A stretch of 47,909 nucleotides of DNA, from assembly GCA_913053845.1 (NCBI GenBank), contig CAJXGD010000013.1:1-47909 (forward strand), written 5' to 3'. Below, piece after piece: positions 26,118 to 34,455 of this stretch (the stretch's first letter is position 1; the number at the start of each line of letters is the position of its first letter). Both the position numbers and the translations under genes were made by a program. The stretch is from an uncultured bacterium (GTDB taxonomy: Bacteria; Bipolaricaulota; Bipolaricaulia; RBG-16-55-9; DRJF01). The notes under the pieces are model-generated. The model saw only the letters and a program-made list of their open reading frames with translations, was not told the DNA's origin and ran no database searches.

Positions 26118-26984
26118 ATGACTGCAACGGGAACGCTCTATCTGGTGGCCACGCCCATCGGCAATTTGGAAGATATTACTATACGAGCCCTCAACGTCCT
26201 GCGCCAGGTGGACCTGATCGTCGCCGAGGACAGCCGCCACTCGGCCCGACTGCTCCAGCGCTACGAGATCAGCACCCCTTGCACGCGCAGTTATTATCAA
26301 GGGGTCGAACGGCAGCGCACGGCGCCCCTGCTGGCCCAGCTCCAGGCGGGAAAGCAGATCGCGCTGATCTGTGACGCCGGGACGCCGCTGATCTCCGATC
26401 CGGGCTATCCGCTGGTGCGCAGCGCCGTGGAAGCCGGCATCCCCGTCCGACCCATCCCCGGACCGACCGCCCTGATTGCCGGCTTGATAGCTTCCGGGCT
26501 GCCCAGCAACGCCTTCATCTTCGACGGGGTGCCGCCCAAAAAGGACAAGCGACGCCAAGAGTACTTTCGCTCGCTGCTGGGTGAGCGCCGCACCGTGGTG
26601 CTCTACGAGTCGCCACATCGCATTCTCCAGACCTTGCGAGCGATCGCCGAGATCCTGCCTGAGCGCCCCTTGGTCCTCTGCCGCGAGCTGACCAAAGTTC
26701 ACGAAGAGCTGCTGCGCGGCCGTGCCAGAGAGATCCGGGAGAAACTAGCAGTGCGTCCGGCGATCAAGGGCGAGTTTGTATTGATCATTCGAGGTGCCGA
26801 GCAACCGGAAGCTTCAAGCGAGCGAGAGGAGCTTTCGATCACGGCACAGGTTCAGCGACTGGTTGAAGCAGGCTGGGACCGCCGGGACGCCCTGAAAGAG
26901 GTCGCCCGGCTATGCGGCCTTCCTAAGCGCGAGGTGTACGACGCCGTAGTCGCCGCCAAGTTGATTCCCAAGGGGAAAGCGTGA
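26118..26984 (+). CDS. rsmI: 16S rRNA (cytidine1402-2'-O)-methyltransferase
   Basis: 288 residues, tetrapyrrole-methylase fold. Signatures: TLYLVATPIGNLEDIT, VAEDSRHSARLL, ICDAGTPLISDPGYPLV, IPGPTALIAGLIASGLP, and PPKKDKRRQEYF. Uses SAM to methylate the ribose of C1402 in 16S rRNA. A C-terminal region after residue 235 resembles the HTH-like tail of the family (AGWDRRDALKEVARLCGLPK). No ribosome binding site at a normal distance is seen, in line with a leaderless message. Confidence 0.93.
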   Translation: MTATGTLYLVATPIGNLEDITIRALNVLRQVDLIVAEDSRHSARLLQRYEISTPCTRSYYQGVERQRTAPLLAQLQAGKQIALICDAGTPLISDPGYPLVRSAVEAGIPVRPIPGPTALIAGLIASGLPSNAFIFDGVPPKKDKRRQEYFRSLLGERRTVVLYESPHRILQTLRAIAEILPERPLVLCRELTKVHEELLRGRAREIREKLAVRPAIKGEFVLIIRGAEQPEASSEREELSITAQVQRLVEAGWDRRDALKEVARLCGLPKREVYDAVVAAKLIPKGKA

Positions 26985-27001
26985 TAGAATGAAACTATTA
27001 C

Positions 27002-27796
27002 ATGAAGGTTCTCAAACGAGGATTGGATCTCGAGCGATTCTTCGCCTCTGTGAGGCAGGCGGACTGGCGAGTCTTGTTGTTGGACTACGACGGGACGCTG
27101 GCCCCTTTCCAGGCGGAGCGAGACAAAGCCTTCCCCTATGATGGTGTGCCCCAACTCCTGAACAGGCTCATCGAAGCCGGGGATACCCGAGTCATCTTGA
27201 TCAGTGGGCGGCAAATAAGCGATCTGCTGCCCCTGCTGGGTCTCAAGCGACTGCCTCAGATCTGGGGGTCTCACGGCTGGGAGCGGCTCAAGCCCGATGG
27301 TGCTTATGAGGCAGCCCAGCCGAGCAGGCGGGCCCGGCAAGCGCTGACCGAAGCGTATGCCTGGGCTCAGGCGCAGGGCTGGCAGGCGTGGGCTGAGCGT
27401 AAGCCGGGCTCACTGGCCCTGCACCTGCGCGGACTGGCTCCCCATGATATGAGCGAGATACGCCGGCGAGCGCGGCAGGGCTGGTCGGCTCTGGCTGCAA
27501 AGGCGGGCCTGACGCTGGCCGAGTTCGACGGCGGTCTGGAGTTGCGGGCCCCCGGCCACGACAAGGGCAGCGCGGTGCGCACGGTGCTGGCCGAGATAGG
27601 CCCAGACGCGGCCTTGGCCTATCTGGGTGATGACCTGACCGATGAGGACGCTTTCCGAGCCATCAAGCGGCACGGACTGGCCGTGCTGGTCCGCAGGGAG
27701 CTGCGCCCCACCGCTGCTGATCTGTGGCTGAAACCGCCCGACGAATTATTGGAATTTCTCTCGCGTTGGCCAGCGGCCGCTGGAGGTGAGCGATGA
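27002..27796 (+). CDS. otsB: trehalose-6-phosphate phosphatase
   Basis: 264 residues of the HAD superfamily. Motif I is LLLDYDGTLAPF, motif II VILISGRQ, and motif III/IV GHDKGSAVR and LGDDLTDEDAF. It removes phosphate from trehalose 6-phosphate, the second step of trehalose synthesis. It overlaps the mscS gene by ATGA; otsA follows after mscS, so the three form one osmotic-stress operon. Confidence 0.93.
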   Translation: MKVLKRGLDLERFFASVRQADWRVLLLDYDGTLAPFQAERDKAFPYDGVPQLLNRLIEAGDTRVILISGRQISDLLPLLGLKRLPQIWGSHGWERLKPDGAYEAAQPSRRARQALTEAYAWAQAQGWQAWAERKPGSLALHLRGLAPHDMSEIRRRARQGWSALAAKAGLTLAEFDGGLELRAPGHDKGSAVRTVLAEIGPDAALAYLGDDLTDEDAFRAIKRHGLAVLVRRELRPTAADLWLKPPDELLEFLSRWPAAAGGER

Positions 27797-28881
27797 CCCC
27801 CTTAGATTGGATCTATTACGGCAACACCCTCTGGAGCTGGCTCTTGGCGCTGCTGATCGCAATTGCCACCATGATCACGCTCAAGATCTCCAAGGGGATC
27901 ATTGTCCGGCGTTTAAGCGACTTTGCCCAAAAGACGGCGACGAAACTGGACGATCTCGTGGCCGATCTGTTGGGTAGAACCAAGCTGGTCTTCTTGCTTC
28001 TCCTGGCAGTCTACATCGGTTCGCTAGCGCTGGCACTGCCCGAGGTGATCACCCGTTTGATCAGCGGCGTCGTGGTGATCGCCTTATTGTTTCAAGCCGC
28101 CATCTGGGGCAATGGCCTCATCTCCTTCTTCATCAGCCGTTATCTGCAGCACAAGATGAAGGAGGATGTCGCCGGCGCGGCGACGGTCAACGCGCTCGGT
28201 TTTATCAGCCGCTTGATCCTCTGGTCGGTCATCCTGCTGCTGGTGCTGGACAATCTGGGGGTGAATATTACCGCCATGATCGCCGGCCTGGGAGTTGGCG
28301 GCATCGCGGTGGCGCTGGCGGTCCAGAACATCCTGGGGGACCTCTTCGCCTCCCTGTCCATCATGTTGGATAGACCATTTGAGATCGGCGATTTCATCAT
28401 CGTGGGTGAGCACCTGGGGACGGTCGAGCATATCGGCCTCAAGACGACGCGCCTGCGCAGCCTCTCCGGGGAACAGATTGTCTTTGCCAACAACGATCTG
28501 CTCAACAGTCGGGTGCGCAACTACAAGCGGATGTTTGAGCGTCGGGTCGTCTTTTCCATTGGAGTGATCTACCAAACGCCTGTGGAGAAGCTCGAGGCGA
28601 TCCCCCCGATGATCCGCGAGGCCGTTGAGGCTCAGGAGCAGACGCGCTTCGATCGGGCGCACTTCAAGGCCTACGGTGACTTCGCGCTCGTTTTTGAGGT
28701 CGTCTACTACGTAAAGAACCCAGATTATAACGTTTACATGGACATTCAGCAGGCGATCAACCTGACCCTCTTCCGCCACTTCCAAGAGCAGGGGATCGAG
28801 TTCGCCTATCCCACTCAGACCCTCTATCTCAGAGGAGCTGCCGGAGACGATCGACCCCAGGAGCACCATGAGCATGCTTAG
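27793..28881 (+). CDS. MscS-family mechanosensitive channel
   Basis: 362 residues. Four membrane segments are predicted within the first 185 residues. The pore-lining helix and beta domain follow: GLGVGGIAVALAVQNILGDL, then SIMLDRPFEIGDFIIVGEHL, VEHIGLKTTRLRS and GEQIVFANNDLLNS. The C-terminal cytoplasmic alpha-beta vestibule ends about residue 350. It opens under membrane tension to release solutes after osmotic downshock. Its place between otsB and otsA means the solute-making enzymes and the release valve are transcribed together. Overlaps both neighbours. Confidence 0.9.
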   Translation: MTPLDWIYYGNTLWSWLLALLIAIATMITLKISKGIIVRRLSDFAQKTATKLDDLVADLLGRTKLVFLLLLAVYIGSLALALPEVITRLISGVVVIALLFQAAIWGNGLISFFISRYLQHKMKEDVAGAATVNALGFISRLILWSVILLLVLDNLGVNITAMIAGLGVGGIAVALAVQNILGDLFASLSIMLDRPFEIGDFIIVGEHLGTVEHIGLKTTRLRSLSGEQIVFANNDLLNSRVRNYKRMFERRVVFSIGVIYQTPVEKLEAIPPMIREAVEAQEQTRFDRAHFKAYGDFALVFEVVYYVKNPDYNVYMDIQQAINLTLFRHFQEQGIEFAYPTQTLYLRGAAGDDRPQEHHEHA

Positions 28882-30295
28882 ACGCCTAGTGGTCGTCTCC
28901 AACCGGCTTCCGGTCGCCATCGAGTCGACCGGTAAGCGGGGTGGTCGGCAGCTCCGCCCCAGTGTCGGGGGACTGGTGACCGCGCTGGCCCCGATCATGG
29001 AGGAGAATCATGGGCTATGGATCGGCTGGCCTGGCTGGGATCAGGAGCCTCACTCGGCCCGGCTGCTCCAAGAATTCAACCGACGGCACGCTTATGAGCT
29101 GAGACCGGTCTGGCTCAACTCAGAGGAAGTAGATGGCTACTATCGCGGTTTTTCTAACGAGACGCTTTGGCCACTCTTCCACGACCTGCTCGGTTATTGC
29201 AAATTCGAAACTGAGCATTGGCAGGCGTACGCACAAGCCAACCACCATTTCGCCCAGGTCATCGCCGCCTCGCTGCGAGCGGACGACTTCGTCTGGGTTC
29301 ATGACTACCAGCTCACGCTGGTCGCGCAACACCTGCGAGCCATGAAGGTCCGGCACCGCTTGTCCTTCTTCCTGCATATTCCCTTCCCTTCACTAGATCT
29401 GTTCCGTCGCTTGCCCTGGAAGCAGAGTATCATTCAGGCCCTGATGGAATACGACCTAGTGGGTTTCCAGACGCTGCGCGACCGGCGCAACTTCATCCAA
29501 TGCGTCAAGGGTCTGATCCCGCAGGTGGCGATCGAGGTCAGGCGGCGCTATTCGCTGATCCACTACGGTCCGCGCATGGTCAAGGTGGGACATTTCCCCA
29601 TCGGCATTGACTTCGAGGAGTTCAACAGGGATGCCCAGGCGAGCGCCGTCGCCGAGAACGCTCAATATTTCCGGCGGCAATTCGGGAGTCGCACCCTGAT
29701 CTTGGGAGTTGACCGCTTGGACTACACCAAGGGCATCCCGGAGCGCTTTCTAGCCTTCGAGCGTGCCCTGGAGAAGTATCCCGATCTGCAAGGCAAGGTT
29801 TCCCTCTTTCAGGTGGTCGTTCCCAGCCGAACCCATGTGCCCTATTACCAGGATCTCAAGGAGATCCTGGAGGGAATGGTCGGTCGGATCAATGGACGAT
29901 TCTCGCGACTGGGCTGGATTCCCATTCATTATATGTATCGTATGCTCGATCGGGTCAAGCTGCTCGGCTGCTATCGAGCTTGCGAGATCGCCCTGGTCAC
30001 CCCGCTGCGCGACGGGATGAATCTGGTGGCCAAGGAGTACTGCACCAGCACCATTGACGGCAACGGGGTGCTGATCCTCAGCGAGTTCGCCGGCGCTGCC
30101 GATCAGCTTGCCAAAGGTGCCTTGATCGTCAACCCCTACGATCGGGAGGAGATGGCCGATGCGATCTACCGGGCCTTTACTATGGAGCTCGGCGAGCGGC
30201 GGGAGCGCATGAGAGTGTTACGCGCCCAGATCAGACGCAACGACGTTCACCGTTGGGTGCAGTGGTTCCTGGAATCGGATCGCGCCGTCGGCTAA
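28868..30295 (+). CDS. otsA: trehalose-6-phosphate synthase
   Basis: 475 residues, glycosyltransferase family 20. Seen: [12 protein letters not shown] at the N terminus (shorter glycine loop than some), [60 protein letters not shown] and the late donor-binding [10 protein letters not shown]. Makes trehalose 6-phosphate from nucleotide-glucose and glucose 6-phosphate. It overlaps the mscS stop by 14 bases. Start either of two close ATGs (28868 or 28874). Confidence 0.94.
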   Translation: MSMLRRLVVVSNRLPVAIESTGKRGGRQLRPSVGGLVTALAPIMEENHGLWIGWPGWDQEPHSARLLQEFNRRHAYELRPVWLNSEEVDGYYRGFSNETLWPLFHDLLGYCKFETEHWQAYAQANHHFAQVIAASLRADDFVWVHDYQLTLVAQHLRAMKVRHRLSFFLHIPFPSLDLFRRLPWKQSIIQALMEYDLVGFQTLRDRRNFIQCVKGLIPQVAIEVRRRYSLIHYGPRMVKVGHFPIGIDFEEFNRDAQASAVAENAQYFRRQFGSRTLILGVDRLDYTKGIPERFLAFERALEKYPDLQGKVSLFQVVVPSRTHVPYYQDLKEILEGMVGRINGRFSRLGWIPIHYMYRMLDRVKLLGCYRACEIALVTPLRDGMNLVAKEYCTSTIDGNGVLILSEFAGAADQLAKGALIVNPYDREEMADAIYRAFTMELGERRERMRVLRAQIRRNDVHRWVQWFLESDRAVG

Positions 30296-30304
30296 CCCCT
30301 CAAC

Positions 30305-30333
30305 TTGATTTTCTCAGCGGGTTGCGCTAAAGT
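30305..30333 (+). promoter_or_regulatory. possible promoter of the nucleotidyltransferase gene
   Basis: TTGATT (30305-30310), 17-base spacer, TAAAGT (30328-30333). The -10 is a weak match; spacing and place are right. Confidence 0.3.
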
Positions 30334-30390
30334 GGAGCAGGTGCATAAATCTAGCAATCTCCACTGGCCTCAAAGGGGTGAACTGAGCGT

Positions 30391-31461
30391 TTGAAAGCCG
30401 TCGTCCTCTGCGCCGGAGAGGGAACGCGCCTCAGGCCCCTGACCTACACCAGCGCCAAGCACCTGATCCCCTTGGCCAATAAACCGGTGATTTATTACAC
30501 CCTGGAATCCCTGCGTGAGGCCGGCATCGTTGACATCGGTGTGGTGGTCAGCCCCAACGTGGAAGAGGAGTTTCAGAGCGCCCTGGGCGACGGTCGCGCT
30601 TGGGGTATCAAGATCGAATATCTCTTGCAGCGCCAGCCCAAAGGCCTGGCCCACGCAGTGAGCTGCGCCCGCGACTATGTAGGCCAGGAGCCCTTCTTGG
30701 TCTATCTGGGCGACAACTTGCTGCAGTACGGCGTCAAGGAGCCGGTGCAGCGCTTCTCGCAGAGCCAGGCCCAGGCGACCCTCCTGCTCACCGAAGTGGA
30801 GGACCCGCGCAGCTTCGGGGTCGCCCGGCTCAACGCCCAGGGGAACGAGATCATCGAGCTGGTAGAAAAACCCCAGCGACCACCGAGCCGGCTGGCCATC
30901 ATCGGCGTATATCTCTTCGATCGGCGCATCTTCGAGGCCATCGAGCAGATCAGCCCCTCCGGGCGAGGCGAGCTGGAGATCACCGATGCCATCCAACGGC
31001 TGATCGACCAGGGTCACCGCGTCACCCCGCAGTTGCTCCAGGGCTGGTGGAAGGACGTCGGCCGCCCGGAAGACATGCTCGACGCCAACCGGCTGCTGCT
31101 CGAAGGGCTCCAGACCGTGATTCGCTCGCCCTTGGGTCCAGAGGTGATCGTCAAGGGACGGGTGGAGATCGCCGAGGAGGTCCTGATAGAGCGCAGCGAG
31201 CTGCGCGGCCCGTTGATCATCGGCCGAGGCGCCCAGATCCACGACTCCTTCGTGGGTCCTTTCACAGCATTGGCCGAGAATGTGCGTCTGGACAAGAGCG
31301 AGGTCGAGTACAGTATCGTGATGGAAGGCGCGCAAATCGAGCAGGTGGGGCGCATAGATCACAGTCTGATCGGGCGTGGGGTGCACCTCTGGCGGCGCCG
31401 GCGCCCACCGGATGCCTACAACTTCGTCATCGGAGATAAGAGCCAGGTCCGATTGATCTGA
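30391..31461 (+). CDS. glucose-1-phosphate thymidylyltransferase, long form
   Basis: 356 residues from a TTG start. Nucleotidyltransferase core: KAVVLCAGEGTRLRPLTYT, HLIPLANKPVIYYTLESL, LVYLGDNLLQYG, the EKPQRPPS loop, and GWWKDVGRPEDMLDANRLLL. The C-terminal third is a left-handed beta-helix of hexapeptide-like repeats (PEVIVKG, PLIIGRGAQIHDS, VGPFTALAENV), as in the long RmlA-type enzymes. The likely product is dTDP-glucose for cell-surface or antibiotic sugars. Other NTPs or sugars cannot be excluded. No other rml genes are nearby. Confidence 0.8.
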   Translation: MKAVVLCAGEGTRLRPLTYTSAKHLIPLANKPVIYYTLESLREAGIVDIGVVVSPNVEEEFQSALGDGRAWGIKIEYLLQRQPKGLAHAVSCARDYVGQEPFLVYLGDNLLQYGVKEPVQRFSQSQAQATLLLTEVEDPRSFGVARLNAQGNEIIELVEKPQRPPSRLAIIGVYLFDRRIFEAIEQISPSGRGELEITDAIQRLIDQGHRVTPQLLQGWWKDVGRPEDMLDANRLLLEGLQTVIRSPLGPEVIVKGRVEIAEEVLIERSELRGPLIIGRGAQIHDSFVGPFTALAENVRLDKSEVEYSIVMEGAQIEQVGRIDHSLIGRGVHLWRRRRPPDAYNFVIGDKSQVRLI

Positions 31462-31474
31462 GCATTTTACAGCT

Positions 31475-32071
31475 ATGTCAAGCAAAAAAGTTCTCGACGA
31501 ATCTCTGACCAGGGACATCGAGTGCATCATGATCTCGGCCGCTCAGCTTCAGGCACGTACTCAGGAGTTGGGCAGAGAGATTAGTCGCGACTACCGGCGA
31601 CTACTGGGCTCGGCGCTGGAGGAGAACACGCCCATCGCCATCGGCCTGTTGCGCGGGGCGATCACCTTTATGGCCGATCTGACCCGCGCGCTGTCCATCC
31701 CCATCGAGTATGATTTCATGCAACCGTCAAGCTACGGCCAGAGCCATGAGGCTGGCCCCTTGAGGCTGCTGCATGACCTGACCCAACCGGTCGTCGGCAG
31801 ACACCTGCTGGTGATCGAGGACATCGTGGATACCGGCCAGACGCTCAGCTATCTCAAGGAGAAGCTGCTGCAACGCGGCGCCGCTTCGGTAAAGCTCTGC
31901 GCCCTGCTGGACAAGCCGGCCCGCCGGCAGCAGGCGGTCACCCTGGATTACACCGGCTTTTGCATCGAGCAGGACGCTTTTCTGGTGGGCTACGGGCTGG
32001 ACTATGCCGAGCGCTACCGTAATTTGCCCTACGTCGCCGCCCTCAAGCCGCAGGCCTATCAAGGGGAGTAG
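31475..32071 (+). CDS. hpt: hypoxanthine phosphoribosyltransferase
   Basis: 198 residues, purine salvage PRTase. PRPP loop LLVIEDIVDTGQTLSYL; N-terminal AIGLLRGAITFMADLTRAL; catalytic-loop region DFMQPSSYG; and near the end FLVGYGLDYAERYRNLPYVA, all as in bacterial HPRT. A start nearer to 31530 (MISAAQLQ) is possible because the first about 18 residues are not conserved. Followed 5 bases later by tsaD. Confidence 0.92.
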   Translation: MSSKKVLDESLTRDIECIMISAAQLQARTQELGREISRDYRRLLGSALEENTPIAIGLLRGAITFMADLTRALSIPIEYDFMQPSSYGQSHEAGPLRLLHDLTQPVVGRHLLVIEDIVDTGQTLSYLKEKLLQRGAASVKLCALLDKPARRQQAVTLDYTGFCIEQDAFLVGYGLDYAERYRNLPYVAALKPQAYQGE

Positions 32072-32076
32072 CTGCC

Positions 32077-33075
32077 GTGTATACGCTGGGCATCGAGAGC
32101 TCCTGCGACGAGACTGCCGCGGCGGTGCTGCGCGGCGAGCGCGAGCTGCTCTCCAACGTAGTTTATTCCCAGATCAAGCTGCATCGGCCCTACGGCGGCG
32201 TCGTCCCCGAAGTGGCCTCACGCGATCACCTGCAAAAACTCCCCGGCGTGATAGAGCAGAGTTTGCAGCAGGCCCAGGTGAGCCTGCGCCAAATAGAGCT
32301 GATCGGCGTCACTTATGGCCCAGGCTTGATGGGCTGCCTGCTGGTGGGTCTTTCTTATGCCAAAGCGCTGGCCTATGGTCTAAAAAAACCCTTCATCGGC
32401 GTCAATCATCTGGAGGGTCATCTGTTCGCCCATTATCTGGAGCATCCGGAGGCCCCGCCGCCCTTCATCGCCCTGCTGGTCTCCGGCGGCCACACTGCGC
32501 TGATCTACGTGAAAACCTACGGCGATTATGAGCTGCTGGGGCAGACGCGCGACGACGCGGCCGGTGAGGCCTTTGACAAGGTAGGCAAGCTGCTGGGCCT
32601 GCCCTATCCGGCCGGAGCGGAGATAGACAAGTTGGCCAGGGAGGGTAATGCTCAAGCCGTAGCATTTCCGCGACCGATGCTGGCTTCGGGCAACTACCAG
32701 TTCAGCTTCTCCGGACTGAAGACGGCGCTGGCGCTCTACCTGCGCGCTCACCCGAAGCAAGAGCTGCGGGCTGACGTGGCCGCTTCTTTTCAGGAGGCGC
32801 TCATTGACGTCTTGGTGAAAAAGACCCTGCGGGCGGCCCAAGACAAAGGCGTAAGGCAGGTCGTCGTCGTCGGGGGAGTGGCGGCCAACTCCCGGCTGCG
32901 CCGACGCCTGCTCCAAGCTGGTCAACAGTTGGAGGTGGCGGTCAGCTTTCCCTCGCCGGCACTGTGCGGCGATAACGCGGCCATGATCGCCGCGGCAGCA
33001 TATTTCAACTACCGGCAGGGCCGGCGCTCGGAACTGAGCCAGACGCCGGAGCCAGCGCTGGAATTGGCCGGGTAG
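32077..33075 (+). CDS. tsaD: tRNA N6-threonylcarbamoyladenosine synthase catalytic subunit TsaD
   Basis: 332 residues from a GTG. ASKHA fold with the metal-binding HLEGHLFAHYL (two histidines), N-terminal LGIESSCDETAAAV, GLMGCLLVGLSYAKALA, LVSGGHTALIYV, RDDAAGEAFDKVGKLLGLPYP, and VVGGVAANSRLRRRL. It transfers the threonylcarbamoyl group to A37 of ANN-decoding tRNAs. Complete length. Confidence 0.95.
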   Translation: MYTLGIESSCDETAAAVLRGERELLSNVVYSQIKLHRPYGGVVPEVASRDHLQKLPGVIEQSLQQAQVSLRQIELIGVTYGPGLMGCLLVGLSYAKALAYGLKKPFIGVNHLEGHLFAHYLEHPEAPPPFIALLVSGGHTALIYVKTYGDYELLGQTRDDAAGEAFDKVGKLLGLPYPAGAEIDKLAREGNAQAVAFPRPMLASGNYQFSFSGLKTALALYLRAHPKQELRADVAASFQEALIDVLVKKTLRAAQDKGVRQVVVVGGVAANSRLRRRLLQAGQQLEVAVSFPSPALCGDNAAMIAAAAYFNYRQGRRSELSQTPEPALELAG

Positions 33076-33092
33076 CTAAGGAGGAGATGCAG

Positions 33093-33134
33093 ATGAAGTT
33101 AAAGCTGTTGGGCCTGGCCCTATCGTGGGGCTGA
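33093..33134 (+). pseudogene. leftover start of a secreted-protein gene
   Basis: AAGGAGG right after tsaD precedes an ATG at 33093. It reads MKLKLLGLALSWG and stops. In the next frame the text continues IVGLSVSRVVEWLR, so it looks like a signal peptide broken by a frameshift and truncated. The body of the gene is missing. Confidence 0.4.
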
Positions 33135-33230
33135 GCGTGAGTCGAGTGGTAGAATGGTTGAGATAGGGATCGAACAAAGAACCAACCTTGAGCTGCTAAC
33201 TATGCCAGCCAAAGGGGAGGAGGATTTCAC

Positions 33231-34109
33231 ATGCGTAGCTGCAAGCTTTTCGCAGTAGGTGTGGTCTTGGTCTTGGTGGCCTTGGCTGCGGGAAACAGCG
33301 GACAGGCTCAGACGCCGCCGCCGGGGATGGCGCTGATCCCGGCGGGCAACTTTCAGATGGGGGACAGCTTCAACGAGGGCGGCTCCGACGAGCGACCGGT
33401 GCGCACGGTGTTCGTGAGCGCGTTTTCCATGGACCAGTTCGAGGTGACCAAGACCTTGTGGGACGAGGTGGCGGAGTGGGCAGCGGCTAACGGGTACGAC
33501 ATCGGGCCGGGAGATGGTTCTGGTAAGGCAGGGAGCCATCCTGTCATCAACGTCTCGTGGTACGAAGCGGTGAAGTGGGCCAATGCGCGCAGCGAGAAGG
33601 AAGGGCTGATGCCGTGCTACTACACGGACAGTGGGCAGACCCAGATGTACCGGACGGGGAGGGTGAACGTGAAGAGTGGCTGGGTGAAGTGGAACGAGGA
33701 CTGTTACCGGCTGCCGACGGAGGCGGAGTGGGAGAAGGCGGCGCGCGGGGGCGTGGAGGGGCATCGCTACCCGTGGAGTGATACGGATGAGTTCGATTCC
33801 TCGCGGGCGAACTGCGACGCTAGTAGAGGGGGGACGACTCCGGTAGGGTCGTTTGCGCCTAATGGGTATGGGATGTTTGACATGGCGGGGAACGTATGGG
33901 AGTGGGTGTGGGATTGGAAAAGCCCAGAATTGCCTGATGGGATCGACCCGCGTGGGCCGGCGTCGGGCTCGTTCCGCGTAAGGCGCGGCGGCGGTTGGCT
34001 CAGCTTCGCGATCGACTGCCGCGTCGCCAATCGCATCCTCTACTCGCCCGGCAACGGGAGCATCAACCTGGGCTTCCGCCTGGTGAGGGCAGTGTCGTCC
34101 TTGCCGTAA
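33231..34109 (+). CDS. DGR target: secreted FGE-sulfatase/C-type-lectin-fold variable protein
   Basis: 292 residues. The signal peptide (hydrophobic stretch up to about residue 20) has likely cleavage after GQAQ. The rest is a formylglycine-generating-enzyme-like (SUMF1) domain: GMALIPAGNFQMGDSF, FSMDQFEVTKTLWDEV, HPVINVSWYEAVKWAN, YRLPTEAEWEKAARGG, PNGYGMFDMAGNVWEWV and FRVRRGGGW. In diversity-generating retroelements this C-type-lectin fold carries the hypervariable ligand-binding face at its C terminus. Here residues 259-286 are the variable repeat; F259, D262, I269, L270, Y271, G276, S277 and I278 replace template-encoded residues (seven Asn and one Glu). A strong GGAGGAGG precedes the ATG. 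Expected outside the cytoplasmic membrane. Confidence 0.88.
   Translation: MRSCKLFAVGVVLVLVALAAGNSGQAQTPPPGMALIPAGNFQMGDSFNEGGSDERPVRTVFVSAFSMDQFEVTKTLWDEVAEWAAANGYDIGPGDGSGKAGSHPVINVSWYEAVKWANARSEKEGLMPCYYTDSGQTQMYRTGRVNVKSGWVKWNEDCYRLPTEAEWEKAARGGVEGHRYPWSDTDEFDSSRANCDASRGGTTPVGSFAPNGYGMFDMAGNVWEWVWDWKSPELPDGIDPRGPASGSFRVRRGGGWLSFAIDCRVANRILYSPGNGSINLGFRLVRAVSSLP
34005..34087 (+). repeat. DGR variable repeat (VR)
   Basis: 83 bases at the 3' end of the target gene, 132 bases upstream of the matching template repeat. Ten positions differ from the template (34005, 34006, 34014, 34036, 34038, 34039, 34041, 34057, 34060, 34063), every one an adenine in the template. Its 3' end, CTGGGCTTCCGCCTGGTGAG, is identical in both and would be the homing-initiation segment. 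Confidence 0.9.
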
Positions 34110-34455
34110 GGGTATTCGCGAAGGGGGCCCTTTCTTAACGCGATCAACTGCCGCGTCGCCAATCGCAACAACAACTCGCCCGGCAACGAGAACAACAACC
34201 TGGGCTTCCGCCTGGTGAGCACAACGCACGGCAAGGACGCGCTGTCCCATCCACGGCTGCCCGTGCCCCGCGGAAGCGGGGACGAACATGGCCAACCCGA
34301 GGGGGCAAGTACCCCGACGCGTAAGGGGTCGGGGGAACGCCCCGGCGGGCTTGCCTTGCGGCGATTCAAGACAGGCTGAAAACGTGAAACCGCGGCGCGA
34401 GCGCCTCCGGGGAGTGGATCCACAATAAAGGCCGAGCCATATAGGAAATCTCGGT
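34110..34455 (+). ncRNA. candidate TR RNA and spacer region, no RT gene
   Basis: The 346-base gap between the variable protein and the metallopeptidase gene holds the near-palindrome AAGGGGGCCCTT (34120-34131) before the TR, the TR itself, and then two strong hairpins. CCCCGC-GGAA-GCGGGG lies at 34266-34281 (GNRA loop, extended by CGT/ACG). CCCCGAC-9-GTCGGGG lies at 34312-34334. Structured RNA after the TR is needed for priming in studied DGRs. No reverse transcriptase or Avd reading frame is present here on either strand. RNA ends are not defined. Confidence 0.5.
34137..34219 (+). repeat. DGR template repeat (TR)
   Basis: 83 bases, beginning 27 nt after the target gene's stop codon. It contains 23 adenines, mostly as AAC codons lined up in the reading frame of the target (three AAC in a row twice), the usual design because A-mutagenesis of AAC yields many residues but no stop. 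Ten adenines differ from the VR; 60 of 60 other bases agree. Confidence 0.9.

Noticed and set aside
30600..31439. 279-codon plus-strand frame within the nucleotidyltransferase gene
   Set aside because: Very Arg/Ala/Gly/Pro-rich shadow frame of a clearly identified gene.
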